Positions 9,393 through 18,163 are shown, counted from the stretch's first letter. The stretch: 64,000 nt of DNA from DAHUXD01 sp963736455 (GCA_963736455.1 CAVTON010000001.1:1240001-1304000); one strand, 5' to 3'. The notes: generated by a model from the sequence alone, not told the origin. Program-made: numbers and translations.

Positions 9393-10025
9393 CTATCTGG
9401 GCGTCAGGATGGGCTCGAGGTCGCCCAGGAATTGCTTCATGACGTCGGCGAGCGCCTGGTTCAGCGCGGCCGCCACGCCCTGGGCCGTCCGCGGCGTCAC
9501 GGGGACGCTCTGCCGGTAGTTCTGGAGCAGGATCTCGCGGGCCGGGGACGCTCCCGACGCCGGCGCGAGGACCCGGAACTGCATCGAGAGGACCGCCGTG
9601 GCCTGGGAGGGATCGCTGAAGTCGCCGCAGAACTCGCTGACGGAGGGCTCGACGATCGCATTCACCGACAGGCCTTCGCCCGCCAGGATGACGTCGCGGA
9701 CGAACCCGGAGTTGCGCAGGTACCCGAGGGCCGCCGCCGTCAGCATCTGTCCCGGCGACGCTCCCCAGTAGGCGTACGGGTCCCGCTCGATCCGATGATC
9801 GCCGACGCGGTAGATCAGCGACGTGTCGGCGTACACCGACGCGACGTACACCGGCCGGAGCGCCAGCACGGCGGTCGCCGAAGCGCTCCGATCGACCCGC
9901 CGCGGAGGATCGATCGCGTAGACCTGGGAGACGAGCCCGGTCTTCGCGACGCAGCCGCCCGCCGCCAGGGCGGCGGCGAGCAGGCCGGCCAGGGAGAACC
10001 GGCGGAAACCGCGGCGCTCGATCAT
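9393..10025 (-). CDS. ABC-type transport auxiliary lipoprotein (PqiC-like, Mla partner)
   Basis: 210-aa lipoprotein. The N-terminus has positive charges, a hydrophobic stretch and a lipobox LAAGGC with Cys at about residue 25. The body (KTGLVSQVYAIDPPRR, FCGDFSDPSQATAVLSMQFRV) resembles the ABC-type transport auxiliary lipoprotein family that accompanies MCE/MlaD systems. It likely sits in the periplasm or on the inner face of the outer membrane and contacts the MlaD assembly. ATG at 10025 overlaps the mlaD stop by one base (TGATG); a GTG one codon upstream is possible. Subtype assignment is by family resemblance and context. Confidence 0.8.
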   Translation of the reverse strand: MIERRGFRRFSLAGLLAAALAAGGCVAKTGLVSQVYAIDPPRRVDRSASATAVLALRPVYVASVYADTSLIYRVGDHRIERDPYAYWGASPGQMLTAAALGYLRNSGFVRDVILAGEGLSVNAIVEPSVSEFCGDFSDPSQATAVLSMQFRVLAPASGASPAREILLQNYRQSVPVTPRTAQGVAAALNQALADVMKQFLGDLEPILTPR

Positions 10026-10996
10026 CACTTCTTCTCCTCCTGCAGCCCCGGCGCCGGCGGCGGCGCGCCGCCGAGGAGAAATCCCGACGGGTAGCGCTTC
10101 AACGCGTCGAGCGCCTCGTTCAGGCTCCGCGCCGCCTCGCGCGTCCCCTCGAGCGTATCGTTCAGGGAGCGGATGTCGATCGCGTTGAGCCGCTCGATCA
10201 GGGACCCGAGCCGGGCGTCGAGGTTCTTCACGAGGGCATCGGCGTCGGTTCCGACGGCCTCGAGCTTCATGCCCTGCACCTGCGCCCGCGCGTCCTGAAC
10301 GAGCCCCTTGATTTCGAGAACCGCCCCGTCCGCGTTCGCGATCGTCCGCTGCGCCCCCTCGGAGATCGCTCCGACGTCGAGCTGATTCAGCTTCTGAAGG
10401 AACGTGTCGGCCGAGTCGAGTGCTCGCGTGAGCGTGGCGCTGAGCTTGCCCGCGTCGATCTTCTCCAGGTTCGACGCGGTCTTCTCGAGCGAGGCGAGGA
10501 GGCGCCCGAGCTGGCTCGGCGCCGACGGGATGTACGGATACTTCGGCGTCCACGGCACCGCGAGCGGAGGGTTTTTCTTCGGGTCGAGCGTCTGGAGCGA
10601 CACGATGCTCGAGCCGGTGATGCCCTCCATCTGCACCACGGCGCGCAGACCGTTCTTGACGATCTTCTGCAGCTCGGTCTCGAAGTTGCTGTTGCGCCAT
10701 TCCGCCGGAGCGATGTGCTGGCGGACCGCGCACCGCACGACGACGCAGGCGGGCTGAACCGCGTCGTACATGTTCCAGCTGAACCCGATCTCGGTGACCT
10801 TGCCGATCTCGACGCCCCGCAGCTTCACGACCGATCCGACCGACAGGCCCTCGACGTCTCCCGTCGTGTAGGTCTCGAACACGTCGGTCGGCTGGAAGGC
10901 CGTCCGGATGCCGAAGAGAAACAGCGCGCCGAGCACGATCGCGACGCCCACGAGGACGAAGAGGCCGATGCGGAACTGGCTGACTTTCTCGGTCAT
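10025..10996 (-). CDS. mlaD: MlaD/MCE-family lipid-binding subunit
   Basis: Periplasmic substrate-binding subunit of an Mla-type phospholipid transporter. The 323-aa protein has one N-terminal membrane anchor (about residues 8-28, IGLFVLVGVAIVLGALFLFG). One MCE domain follows (about 36-115) with the signature GLSVGSVVKLRGVEIGKVTEI. A long helical tail (about 160-300) resembles those that form extended tunnels in larger MCE proteins. It is longer than E. coli MlaD (about 180 aa). The ATG overlaps the mlaF stop (ATGA). Direction of lipid transport cannot be deduced. Confidence 0.93.
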   Translation of the reverse strand: MTEKVSQFRIGLFVLVGVAIVLGALFLFGIRTAFQPTDVFETYTTGDVEGLSVGSVVKLRGVEIGKVTEIGFSWNMYDAVQPACVVVRCAVRQHIAPAEWRNSNFETELQKIVKNGLRAVVQMEGITGSSIVSLQTLDPKKNPPLAVPWTPKYPYIPSAPSQLGRLLASLEKTASNLEKIDAGKLSATLTRALDSADTFLQKLNQLDVGAISEGAQRTIANADGAVLEIKGLVQDARAQVQGMKLEAVGTDADALVKNLDARLGSLIERLNAIDIRSLNDTLEGTREAARSLNEALDALKRYPSGFLLGGAPPPAPGLQEEKK

Positions 10997-11784
10997 GCGG
11001 GCGGACTCCCCTTTTCCGCCGCGGAGGGCGGCGCGGCCTCCCGGAGGAAGAACTGCCGGACGGACGGATCCGGCGAGTGGTCGCGCAGCTCGGCGGGCTT
11101 TCCCTCGGCGATCATGGTCCGGGTATGGGCGTCGAGCATGACGCAGCGGTCCGCGATCGCGTAGATGCTCGGGAGCTCGTGCGTCACGACGACGAACGTG
11201 ATGCCGAGGCCCGTCGAGAGCTCGCGGATGGTCTGATCGAGGCCGGCGGAGGTGATCGGGTCGAGCCCCGCCGACGGCTCGTCGAGAAAGAGGATGCCCG
11301 GATCGAGCGCCATGGCCCGCGCGATGCCGGCGCGCTTCTGCATTCCGCCGGACAGCGCCGACGGCTTGCGCGCGGCGGCATCGAGCAGCCCGACCTGGTT
11401 CAGCTTCGCGGCGGCGACCAGGTCCTTTTCCTCGTCGGCGAGGTCCGTGAACTCGTCGAGCGGAAGGCGGACGTTCTCGAGGACCGTCATGGAGCCGAAG
11501 AGCGCCCCGCTCTGGTACATGACCCCGAACTTGCGCAGCAGGCGCAGGCGCTCGTCGCCCTCCGCGGTCGCGATGTCCTCGCCGTCGAACAGAACGCGAC
11601 CCTTGACGGGACGGTAGAGCCCGATCATGTTCTTCAGCAGCGAGCTCTTGCCGCACCCCGAGCCGCCGAGGATGACGAAGACCTCGCCGCGCCGCACCTC
11701 GAAGCTGAGGTCGCGCTGGATGACCGCGTCGCCGTAGGCGATCGTGACGTCCTCGACGGAGATGACGACCGGCGCCGCGCTCAT
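10993..11784 (-). CDS. mlaF: MlaF-type ABC transporter ATP-binding subunit
   Basis: 263-aa cytoplasmic ATPase that energises MlaE. It has the Walker A GGSGCGKSS, the Q-loop segment MYQSGALFGSMTV typical of MlaF, the ABC signature LSGGMQKRAGIARA, Walker B LFLDEPSAGLDP and the switch histidine in VTHEL. ATG at 11784 overlaps the mlaE stop by four bases, and its stop overlaps mlaD, so the three core subunits are coupled. Assignment is firm. Confidence 0.95.
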   Translation of the reverse strand: MSAAPVVISVEDVTIAYGDAVIQRDLSFEVRRGEVFVILGGSGCGKSSLLKNMIGLYRPVKGRVLFDGEDIATAEGDERLRLLRKFGVMYQSGALFGSMTVLENVRLPLDEFTDLADEEKDLVAAAKLNQVGLLDAAARKPSALSGGMQKRAGIARAMALDPGILFLDEPSAGLDPITSAGLDQTIRELSTGLGITFVVVTHELPSIYAIADRCVMLDAHTRTMIAEGKPAELRDHSPDPSVRQFFLREAAPPSAAEKGSPPA

Positions 11785-12914
11785 ATGTTCAGCACGTAGG
11801 TCAGCACGCTGTAGATGGAGTCCACCACGATGATCATGAGGATCCCGGCGACGACGGCGCGTGTCGTCGAGTCGCCGACGGCGTTCGGGCCCTCCTTCGT
11901 CTGCATTCCCCGCAGGCAGCCGAGGCCGGCGATGATCGCGCCGAACACGAAGGACTTGGAGATGCCGACCAGCACGTCGTGGACGCCGAGGGCGCCGACG
12001 AGCTGGCTCCAGATCTGCGAAAACGGAAATCCCATCGACAGCATCACGAGGATCCCGCCGAACACGCCGAGCACCATGGAGTACGCCGCGAGGACCGGCA
12101 TCAGCAGCGTCCCCGCGAACACGCGCTGCAGCACGAGGAAGCGCACCGGGTCGAGGCCCATCGTCTCGAGAGCGTTCAGCTCCTCGTTCACCTTCATCGT
12201 TCCGATCTCGGCGGCGAACGCGGAGCCCGACCGTCCGGCGAAGATGATCGCCGTGAAGATCGGTGAGAACTCGCGGATCATCACGAGACCGATCATGTTG
12301 GCGATGAAGATCTGGGCTCCGAACGTGGCGAGGGGCTGCGCCGCCTCGAAGGCGATGACGAGACCCATGAGCAGGCTGATCAGCGACACGATCGGCAGCG
12401 CGTTGACGCCGGCCTTCTCGAACACCGTGGCGACCTCGCCCCACCGCATCGCGCGGGGACGCCGCAGGACGGCGCCGAACCCCTGCACGACGGCCCCGAT
12501 GAAGACCAGCTGCGCGCGCAGATCCGCGAGGATGGAAGACGTCGCGGCCCCGACCTCGGAGACCAGGCGCGGGTGCGGCGGGGCGGCCCGCAGGGCGGAA
12601 AGCTCGGACGGAGGCGGAAACGCGGCGAGCAGCCTCTGGAACTCGGGACGGAGGCCGCGGACCCGGGCCCTCACGCCCGGCAGGACGCGGCCCTCGGCGA
12701 GCTCGTAGAGCAGCGACATGCCGGAAACGTCGCCCCGGTCCACGCCGGCGGCGTCCACGTCGAGGCCGGTCCAGCGAGTGCCGGCCAGGCGCTGCTCGAC
12801 GGCGCGTCGGGCCTCGGCCGCCGTTTCGACGTCGAGCGGGCCGCCGAGCGTCAGCGTGGCGCTCCCCTCGGGCCCGGGGTCGAGCGCGATGCGCGTCGCC
12901 GTTTCCGGGCTCAC
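11781..12914 (-). CDS. mlaE: MlaE-type permease with N-terminal STAS (MlaB-like) domain
   Basis: 377 aa. The C-terminal part (about 120-377) is a typical MlaE permease with conserved SLISLLMGLVIAFEAAQPL, FAGRSGSAFAAEIGTMKVNEELNALETMG and DSTTRAVV segments and about five membrane helices. The N-terminal 100 residues (ATLTLGGPLDVETAAEARRA, then a short loop and SLLYEL) look like a STAS domain, the fold of MlaB, which in E. coli is a separate subunit binding MlaF. A natural MlaB-MlaE fusion is therefore likely, and no separate mlaB is seen. GTG start at 12914, 10 bases after the ion channel stop. Confidence 0.93.
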   Translation of the reverse strand: MSPETATRIALDPGPEGSATLTLGGPLDVETAAEARRAVEQRLAGTRWTGLDVDAAGVDRGDVSGMSLLYELAEGRVLPGVRARVRGLRPEFQRLLAAFPPPSELSALRAAPPHPRLVSEVGAATSSILADLRAQLVFIGAVVQGFGAVLRRPRAMRWGEVATVFEKAGVNALPIVSLISLLMGLVIAFEAAQPLATFGAQIFIANMIGLVMIREFSPIFTAIIFAGRSGSAFAAEIGTMKVNEELNALETMGLDPVRFLVLQRVFAGTLLMPVLAAYSMVLGVFGGILVMLSMGFPFSQIWSQLVGALGVHDVLVGISKSFVFGAIIAGLGCLRGMQTKEGPNAVGDSTTRAVVAGILMIIVVDSIYSVLTYVLNI

Positions 12915-12924
12915 CTCGCCCGCC

Positions 12925-13620
12925 TCACTTCGCGCCGCCGCTCGATCGGCTCGCGATCTGCAGCGACACGAGGCGCCCGATGAGGATCGCCGGATAGAGC
13001 TGTCCCACGAGGGCCTCGCCGGCCGCGAGCGTGCGGGCGACGGGGAACAACGGCGTGATGTCGCCGTAGCCCAGGGTCGTCAACGTGACGTAGCTGAAGT
13101 ACACGAGACTCTGATTGAGCCGTCCCGGCGCCGAGGCGTGCGTCTCGGGGAAGCGGAACGCTCCCGGAACGCACAGATCGATGAGCTGATACGCCAGGCT
13201 CCAGAGGATCCCGAGCAGCAGATACGCCAGGATGGATCCGCGGATCCGATCGGCCGTGATCGGCCCCTCGCGAAAGACGTGCCGCAGCACGAACCCGGTC
13301 AGGAGGGCGATCGCCAGGATTGCGAGCGCGAGGTCCCAGATCGCCACGACCGGCCCCGGATGAAAGAGCGTGATCCACCTCGCCACGAAGGACGAGAGGG
13401 CCACGACTCCGACGACGGCGGTCGCGCGTCCGCGACCCGTCATGGCGACGACCCCCGAGACGAGCAGGAGGGTGAGGACCCCTCCGGCGACGGTCGGGCT
13501 GACGAGTCGGAGGGCCTCGAGAGGCAGCGCGACGAAAATCGCGAGGCACAACAGAACGAGCATGGCCGTCAGGCCCCACTCCTGCCACCAGGCCAGCGAG
13601 AAGGCCGCCGGACGCCTCAC
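12925..13620 (-). CDS. Ion-channel domain protein (2TM, potassium-type selectivity filter)
   Basis: 231-aa integral membrane protein. The pore motif SYVTLTTLGYGDITP near residue 185 is a K+ channel selectivity filter (TxGYGD), followed by a final pore-lining helix LAAGEALVGQLYPAILIGRL. Five or so earlier hydrophobic helices form an N-terminal membrane domain. There is no RCK domain. The GTG at 13620 overlaps the stop of a small upstream lipoprotein gene (GTGA); an ATG at 13668 in the same frame is the alternative. It is first in line before mlaE, so it shares the envelope operon. Confidence 0.8.
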   Translation of the reverse strand: MRRPAAFSLAWWQEWGLTAMLVLLCLAIFVALPLEALRLVSPTVAGGVLTLLLVSGVVAMTGRGRATAVVGVVALSSFVARWITLFHPGPVVAIWDLALAILAIALLTGFVLRHVFREGPITADRIRGSILAYLLLGILWSLAYQLIDLCVPGAFRFPETHASAPGRLNQSLVYFSYVTLTTLGYGDITPLFPVARTLAAGEALVGQLYPAILIGRLVSLQIASRSSGGAK

Positions 13621-13730
13621 GACTTCCCGGCCGCCGCAGCCGGAGGAGCCTCGAAGCAGCCGGAACATGCGAGAAGGACGACCGCGCACACCGCGCAGAG
13701 CCACCGACTCCCTGCCGCGAGCCGCCGCAT
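13617..13730 (-). CDS. Possible 37-aa small lipoprotein
   Basis: A short frame encoding a basic N-terminus, a hydrophobic stretch AVCAVVLLAC and a credible lipobox LLAC (Cys22), ending GKS. Its stop codon overlaps the GTG start of the ion channel gene, the same coupling seen throughout this operon, which supports translation. No clear ribosome binding site precedes the ATG at 13730, and it lies within 135 bases of the divergent ompA-like start, so it could be chance coding. Function unknown. Confidence 0.4.
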   Translation of the reverse strand: MRRLAAGSRWLCAVCAVVLLACSGCFEAPPAAAAGKS

Positions 13731-13766
13731 GGCCGCGAAGTCTATCGCGGCCGACACCGGACGGAG

Positions 13767-13797
13767 TTGGCCCTCGCTCGCCCTCCTGCCATATAGT
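13767..13797 (+). promoter_or_regulatory. Candidate promoter for the OmpA-family gene
   Basis: TTGGCC (13767) and TATAGT (13792) resemble -35 and -10 boxes but are separated by 19 bases, which is long. They lie about 65 bases before the ATG, which has an excellent AGGAGG at 13851-13856. Weak prediction. Confidence 0.3.
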
Positions 13798-13863
13798 TCC
13801 CTCCCGTTTTTGAAGCCGAATTCGCGGAATCCGAAGACGATTCGTATCCGAGGAGGTAGCGTC

Positions 13864-15549
13864 ATGACCCGACTCGTCACCCGTCTCTCGGGCGCCCTGG
13901 TCGCCCTCGGCCTGTGGGCGGTTCCGCTGCAGGCCGCGGACGTCCAGCTCGCCGTGGTTCAGTTCCCGGAGCGCTCCGGCATCGACCTGAAGATGGGAGC
14001 CTCCAGCCGCGTCGTGCCCGCCGAGGCCGAGGCCGACGTGAAGTATCGGGACGGCCAGGCGCAGGTCGAGGTCGAAGCGAAGAAGCTTCCCCCGGCGCTC
14101 CTCTTCGGCGGCGATGTCACGTCGTATGTCGTCTGGGCGGTCTCGCGCGACGGCAATGCGGAGAATCTCGGAGAGCTGATCATCAAAGGAACCTCCGCCG
14201 ATGCGACCTATCGCACCGGACAGAAGGAATTCGCGGTGCTCGTGACGGCCGAGTCCTACCCGCTCGTCCTGAGACCCTCCGAGCTCGTCTGCTTCACCTC
14301 CGTCGCGCCTCCGCCGCGCAAGGCCGTGAGCTCGCCCATCACGTTCTCGGACTTCGCGCCCGCTCCGAAGATCGGCAACGCGCAGATCGGATCGATGCGC
14401 TACACGGGACAGGAGCCCGTCGAGGTCGTCCAGGCGCAGCACGTCCTCGATCAGGCCCATGCCATCGGCGCCGACAAATACGCGGCCGACTCGCTCCGGC
14501 AGGCCTCGATCACGCTCGCCCAGGCGTCCAACTCGTTCAGGGCCGGCAACGATCGCGTCGGCCTGGACTACGCGCGGCGCAGCCTTTCCCTGTCCTCCAC
14601 CGCGATCCGGGATACGGAGAAGAACCTCGCGTCCGAGGCCGCGGCAGCGGCGGCCGCGAGACAGGCCGCCGAGCGCCGGGCCCTCGAGCAGCAGACCTCG
14701 GCGGCCCAGGCGCAGGCGGCCGCGTCCCAGCAGGACGCCCTGACCGCCCGTGAGCAGGCTCTCGCCGCGCGCGAGCAGACCTATGCGATGCAGCAGCAGC
14801 TGGACCAGTCGCGTCAGCAGGCGGCCGCGGCACAGCAGCAGATGACGACGCTGCAGCAGCAGGCCGCCGCGGCACAGCAGGACGCGGCCGCGGCCGCGCA
14901 GCGGGCGGCGGCCGCAGGGTTGTCGGCCGAGGCGGCGGAAGCCGCGCGGCGCGACGCCGACGAGGCCCGGAGCAAGGCGGAGGCGCTCGCCGCTCAGGCG
15001 ACGACCGCGCGGGAAGAGGCCGACCGGACGACCGCCGAGGTCGCCACCGCCGCGGCGAAGCTCGAAAAACAGAACGCCGAGCTCCAGCAGCAGAACGCGA
15101 CCCTGACGAAGGAGCGCGACGACCTGGCGGGCCAGCTCGACCAGGCCCTGTCGTCGGTCGCCCAGATCACCAAGACCGCCCGCGGCGTCGTCGTCAATCT
15201 GCCGGACATCCTCTTCGACATCAACAAGGCTACGCTGAAGCCGAACACGCAGGTGGCGCTGGCCAAGCTCGCGGGCATCGTGCAGGTGTTTCCGAAGATC
15301 AACCTGCGCATCGAGGGCTACACCGATTCGACCGGCACCGATGAGCTCAATATGCGCCTGTCGAAGGGCCGTGCGGATTCGGTGATGACCTTTCTCCAGC
15401 AGCAGGGCGTGGCCGGCAGCCGCATGACGGCGGTCGGCTACGGCCCGAAGTTCCCGGTGGCGGACAACGGGTCAGTCGAGGGTCGCGCCAAAAACCGCCG
15501 CGTGGAGATCATCCTCGCCGAGGGCATGATCCAGGGAGCGGGCAACTGA
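13864..15549 (+). CDS. OmpA-family protein with long coiled coil
   Basis: 561 aa with a signal peptide (about 1-22, ending LQAAD). A beta-rich N-terminal domain (about 25-150) is followed by a long Ala/Gln/Glu-rich helical region (about 190-440) with heptad-like repeats of QQQ, AAAAQQ and REEA. A C-terminal OmpA domain (about 445-555) has LFDINKATLKPNTQVALAKL, RIEGYTDSTGTDELNMRLSKGRA and NRRVEI, which binds peptidoglycan. It probably spans the periplasm as a tether or sensor. ATG at 13864 follows a strong AGGAGG. No beta-barrel is evident, so outer membrane insertion is uncertain. Confidence 0.9.
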   Translation: MTRLVTRLSGALVALGLWAVPLQAADVQLAVVQFPERSGIDLKMGASSRVVPAEAEADVKYRDGQAQVEVEAKKLPPALLFGGDVTSYVVWAVSRDGNAENLGELIIKGTSADATYRTGQKEFAVLVTAESYPLVLRPSELVCFTSVAPPPRKAVSSPITFSDFAPAPKIGNAQIGSMRYTGQEPVEVVQAQHVLDQAHAIGADKYAADSLRQASITLAQASNSFRAGNDRVGLDYARRSLSLSSTAIRDTEKNLASEAAAAAAARQAAERRALEQQTSAAQAQAAASQQDALTAREQALAAREQTYAMQQQLDQSRQQAAAAQQQMTTLQQQAAAAQQDAAAAAQRAAAAGLSAEAAEAARRDADEARSKAEALAAQATTAREEADRTTAEVATAAAKLEKQNAELQQQNATLTKERDDLAGQLDQALSSVAQITKTARGVVVNLPDILFDINKATLKPNTQVALAKLAGIVQVFPKINLRIEGYTDSTGTDELNMRLSKGRADSVMTFLQQQGVAGSRMTAVGYGPKFPVADNGSVEGRAKNRRVEIILAEGMIQGAGN

Positions 15550-15577
15550 CGGGCGGGAGCATAGCCGCCGCCCGTCA
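15547..15577. terminator. Hairpin between convergent genes
   Basis: TGACGGGCGG (15547-15556) pairs perfectly with CCGCCCGTCA (15568-15577) across an 11-base loop, starting at the stop codon of the OmpA-family gene. There is no clear U-tract, so it may be a weak bidirectional terminator or part of the repeat that follows. Confidence 0.4.
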
Positions 15578-15640
15578 TCCCGAACGCAGTGAGGGATCCC
15601 GACCCTTTCGAGGCCGGGATCCCCGGGCGCCTCGGGACTC
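15574..15640. repeat. Diverged copy of the GTCATCCCGA inverted-repeat family
   Basis: GTCATCCCGAACGCAGTGAG followed by GGATCCC, and downstream CCGGGATCCCCGGG and CTCGGGA in inverted arrangement. It shares the outer and inner arm sequences of the array at 54.3-55.1 kb but is degenerate. Confidence 0.55.
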
Positions 15641-15655
15641 GGAATCACGCGCGGG

Positions 15656-16444
15656 CTACTCCGTCGGCGTCTTCTCCTTCTCGATCTCGCCGGTCATCGG
15701 CACGAAGCGCACCGGGATGATGTCCTTCTCGGAGATGTGCCCGTCCTTCTCCTTGGTGAACACCTTCAGCTCCTGGAAGAACCCCCCGACGGGGATCACC
15801 ATGCGGCCGCCGACGGCGAGCTGGTCGAGCAGAGGCTGAGGGATGCGCTCGGGCGCCGCCGTGACGATGATGCCGTCGAACGGAGCGTGCTCGATCCAGC
15901 CCCGATAGCCGTCGCCCTCGCGGACCTCGACGTTCGTGTAGCCGAGATCCTTCAGCTTCCGGGCCGCGGCCTCGGCGAGCTCGGGCAGGATCTCGATCGA
16001 ATAGACCTCGGCCGCGAACTCGGCGAGCACGGCGCTCTGGTAACCGGAGCCCGTCCCGATCTCGAGGACGCGTCCGTGGGGAGGAAGCTCGAGCAGCTCG
16101 GTCATCAGGGCGACGATGTACGGCTGCGAGATGGTCTGGTTGTTTCCGATCGGGACCGGCTGGTCGTCGTAAGCCTGCGCCCGGGCGGAGGGATCGACGA
16201 AGAGGTGGCGGGGAACCTTGCGCATGGCGGCGAGGACGCGGGGGTCGCGCACTCCGCGCGCCGCGATCTGGGTTTCGACCATGCGCGCACGCTGGCGCGC
16301 CTCCGCGTCCGTTCCCACGGAGCTCATCTTCGGAGCCTCCTCTCGCTTCGTGCCGCATCCGACCGTCGCGAGCCCGAGTCCGAGCGTCCCGTAGAGTATC
16401 GCCCCGAGCGCGGCCCGACGGCGGTCGAGAGCGGCCGCCTTCAT
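15656..16444 (-). CDS. pcm: Protein-L-isoaspartate O-methyltransferase, exported lipoprotein form
   Basis: 262 aa. Transfers a methyl group from S-adenosylmethionine to damaged L-isoaspartyl residues, starting their repair. The enzyme core has MVETQIAARGVRDPRVLAAM, VPIGNNQTISQPYIVALMTE and the SAM-binding motif VLEIGTGSGYQSAVLAE. Unlike the cytoplasmic E. coli enzyme, about 50 extra N-terminal residues include a hydrophobic stretch and a lipobox-like ATVGC near residue 30, so a periplasmic lipoprotein is predicted. ATG at 16444 overlaps the amidohydrolase stop (ATGA). Confidence 0.92.
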   Translation of the reverse strand: MKAAALDRRRAALGAILYGTLGLGLATVGCGTKREEAPKMSSVGTDAEARQRARMVETQIAARGVRDPRVLAAMRKVPRHLFVDPSARAQAYDDQPVPIGNNQTISQPYIVALMTELLELPPHGRVLEIGTGSGYQSAVLAEFAAEVYSIEILPELAEAAARKLKDLGYTNVEVREGDGYRGWIEHAPFDGIIVTAAPERIPQPLLDQLAVGGRMVIPVGGFFQELKVFTKEKDGHISEKDIIPVRFVPMTGEIEKEKTPTE

Positions 16445-18099
16445 CGGGCTTCCCACGCCACGCGGCCTCCGACGACCGTCATCGCGACCGGAATGTCGGG
16501 GATCAGCCGCTCCGGCACGGTCATCGGATCGCGCGCAAGGATCGTGAGGTCGGCTTCCATTCCGGGCGCCAGCCGGCCTCGCCGCGCCTCTTCGAAGGCG
16601 GCATGGGCGGCGTCCGAGGTGAACAGCGCGAGCGCCTCGGCGCGCGTCAGCCTCTGGGACGGCATCCAGCCGCCCGGAGGCTGCCCCGCCCGGTCCGCGC
16701 GCGTCACGGCTGCATAGAACCCGTCGAGCGGCCTTTCGGATTCCACGGGAGCGTCGCTGCCCCCGGCCAGACGCGCTCCCCCGTCCTTCAACCTGCGCCA
16801 GGCGTACGCATTCTCGATGCGGACCGGACCGAGCCGCTTCTCGGCCCAGGCCATGTCCGAGGTCGCGTGCGTGGGCTGAATCGACGCGATCACGCCGAGC
16901 CGGCCGAAGCGGGCGAAGTCGCCGGGCGCGACGACCTGCGCATGCTCGATCCGCGGCCGCCGGGCGCCGGGGGGCGCCTCGGGCAGGGCCTTCTCCGCGC
17001 TCTCGAAGGCGTCGAGGGCCGCGCGGTTGCCGCGATCGCCGATGGCGTGGATCCAGAGCTGCCACCCGTGCCGGCGCGCCTCGAGCGCGACCTCGGCGAG
17101 CCGCTCGGGAGACGTGACGAAGAGGCCCCGCGTCCCGGGCTCGTCGCTGTAGTCCTCGAGGAGAGCGGCTCCCCGGCTGCCGAGGGCCCCGTCCGCCCAG
17201 ATCTTGATCGCGCGCACGGTCAGAAAATCGGCGCCGCCGCCGGGCCGCGGTCCCCGCGCGAACCAGTGCGACAGCGACGCCGGCTCCGGCGAGATCGTCG
17301 CATAGACCCGAATCGGAATTGCCTCGGCCGCGGCGAGCCGCTCGAGCGCCGCCATGACGTCCCGATCGTAGGCCGAGGCGTCCTGGACCTCGGTCAGGCC
17401 GGCCCGGGCGCAGGCCGCCGCGGCGCGGGTCAACCAGCGCTCCCGAACGGCCGCGGTCGGAGGCGGGATGACGCGCTCGACGAGCGCCCTGGCGTTGTCG
17501 ACCAGGATCCCCGACGGAGAGCCGTCCGGCCGCCGAAGGATCCGGCCGCCCGCGGGATCCTTCGTCGCCGCGTCGATGCCCGCCGCCTCGAGCGCGGCCG
17601 TGTTGACCCAGAGCGCGTGGCCGTCCACGCGGCGCGCCACGGCCGGCCGGTCGGCCACCGCCCGGTCGAGGGTGCGCGCGTCCGGAAAGGACCGGCCCGG
17701 CCAGCGGTTCTGGTCCCATCCGCGGCCCTCCACCCACGCGCCGGACGGCAGACCCGGGGCCGCACGGGCGATACGCGCGGCGGCCTCGTCGGCGCTCGCC
17801 GCGTCGCGAAGGTTGGCCGTCTCCAGGGACTGGCCGAGCCCGAGGAGGTGCAGATGCGCATCGGTCCATCCGGGGAAGACGACCTCGCCCCGGAGATCGA
17901 CGGCCCTCGCGGAACCCGCGCGCCTCCGCGCCTCGCCGGCGTCGCCGACGAACGCGATCTTGCCGCCCGCGATCCAGATCGACGCCTTCTGCGGCGGCGC
18001 CTCGGCGGAAACGTATACGACGCCGTTCTCGAGCAGGAGATCGCGCCCTCGAGGCGGCCCGGCCGCCGCCGCGAGGAGGACCGTCAGCAGCTCGAACAC
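16441..18099 (-). CDS. YtcJ-like metal-dependent amidohydrolase
   Basis: 552 aa. Short hydrophobic N-terminus (MFELLTVLLAAAAG), possibly a signal peptide. The amidohydrolase_3 layout is clear: beta-sandwich start LLENGVVYVSAE, metal-binding PGWTDAHLHLLGLG, EGRGWDQNRWPG, KIWADGALGSRGAAL, WIHAIGDRGN, EHAQVV, and the C-terminal beta-sandwich LAPGMEADLTILARDP. Family members hydrolyse C-N bonds of varied, often unknown substrates. GTG start at 18099. It probably forms a two-gene operon with the downstream isoaspartate methyltransferase; a joint peptide-damage role is only a guess. Confidence 0.88.
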   Translation of the reverse strand: MFELLTVLLAAAAGPPRGRDLLLENGVVYVSAEAPPQKASIWIAGGKIAFVGDAGEARRRAGSARAVDLRGEVVFPGWTDAHLHLLGLGQSLETANLRDAASADEAAARIARAAPGLPSGAWVEGRGWDQNRWPGRSFPDARTLDRAVADRPAVARRVDGHALWVNTAALEAAGIDAATKDPAGGRILRRPDGSPSGILVDNARALVERVIPPPTAAVRERWLTRAAAACARAGLTEVQDASAYDRDVMAALERLAAAEAIPIRVYATISPEPASLSHWFARGPRPGGGADFLTVRAIKIWADGALGSRGAALLEDYSDEPGTRGLFVTSPERLAEVALEARRHGWQLWIHAIGDRGNRAALDAFESAEKALPEAPPGARRPRIEHAQVVAPGDFARFGRLGVIASIQPTHATSDMAWAEKRLGPVRIENAYAWRRLKDGGARLAGGSDAPVESERPLDGFYAAVTRADRAGQPPGGWMPSQRLTRAEALALFTSDAAHAAFEEARRGRLAPGMEADLTILARDPMTVPERLIPDIPVAMTVVGGRVAWEAR

Positions 18100-18163
18100 G
18101 GCGCGATCTTAGCCGAGCCCGGATGCCGGATTCGTCAACGCGGTCTCACGGCTCGGCGCGCCC

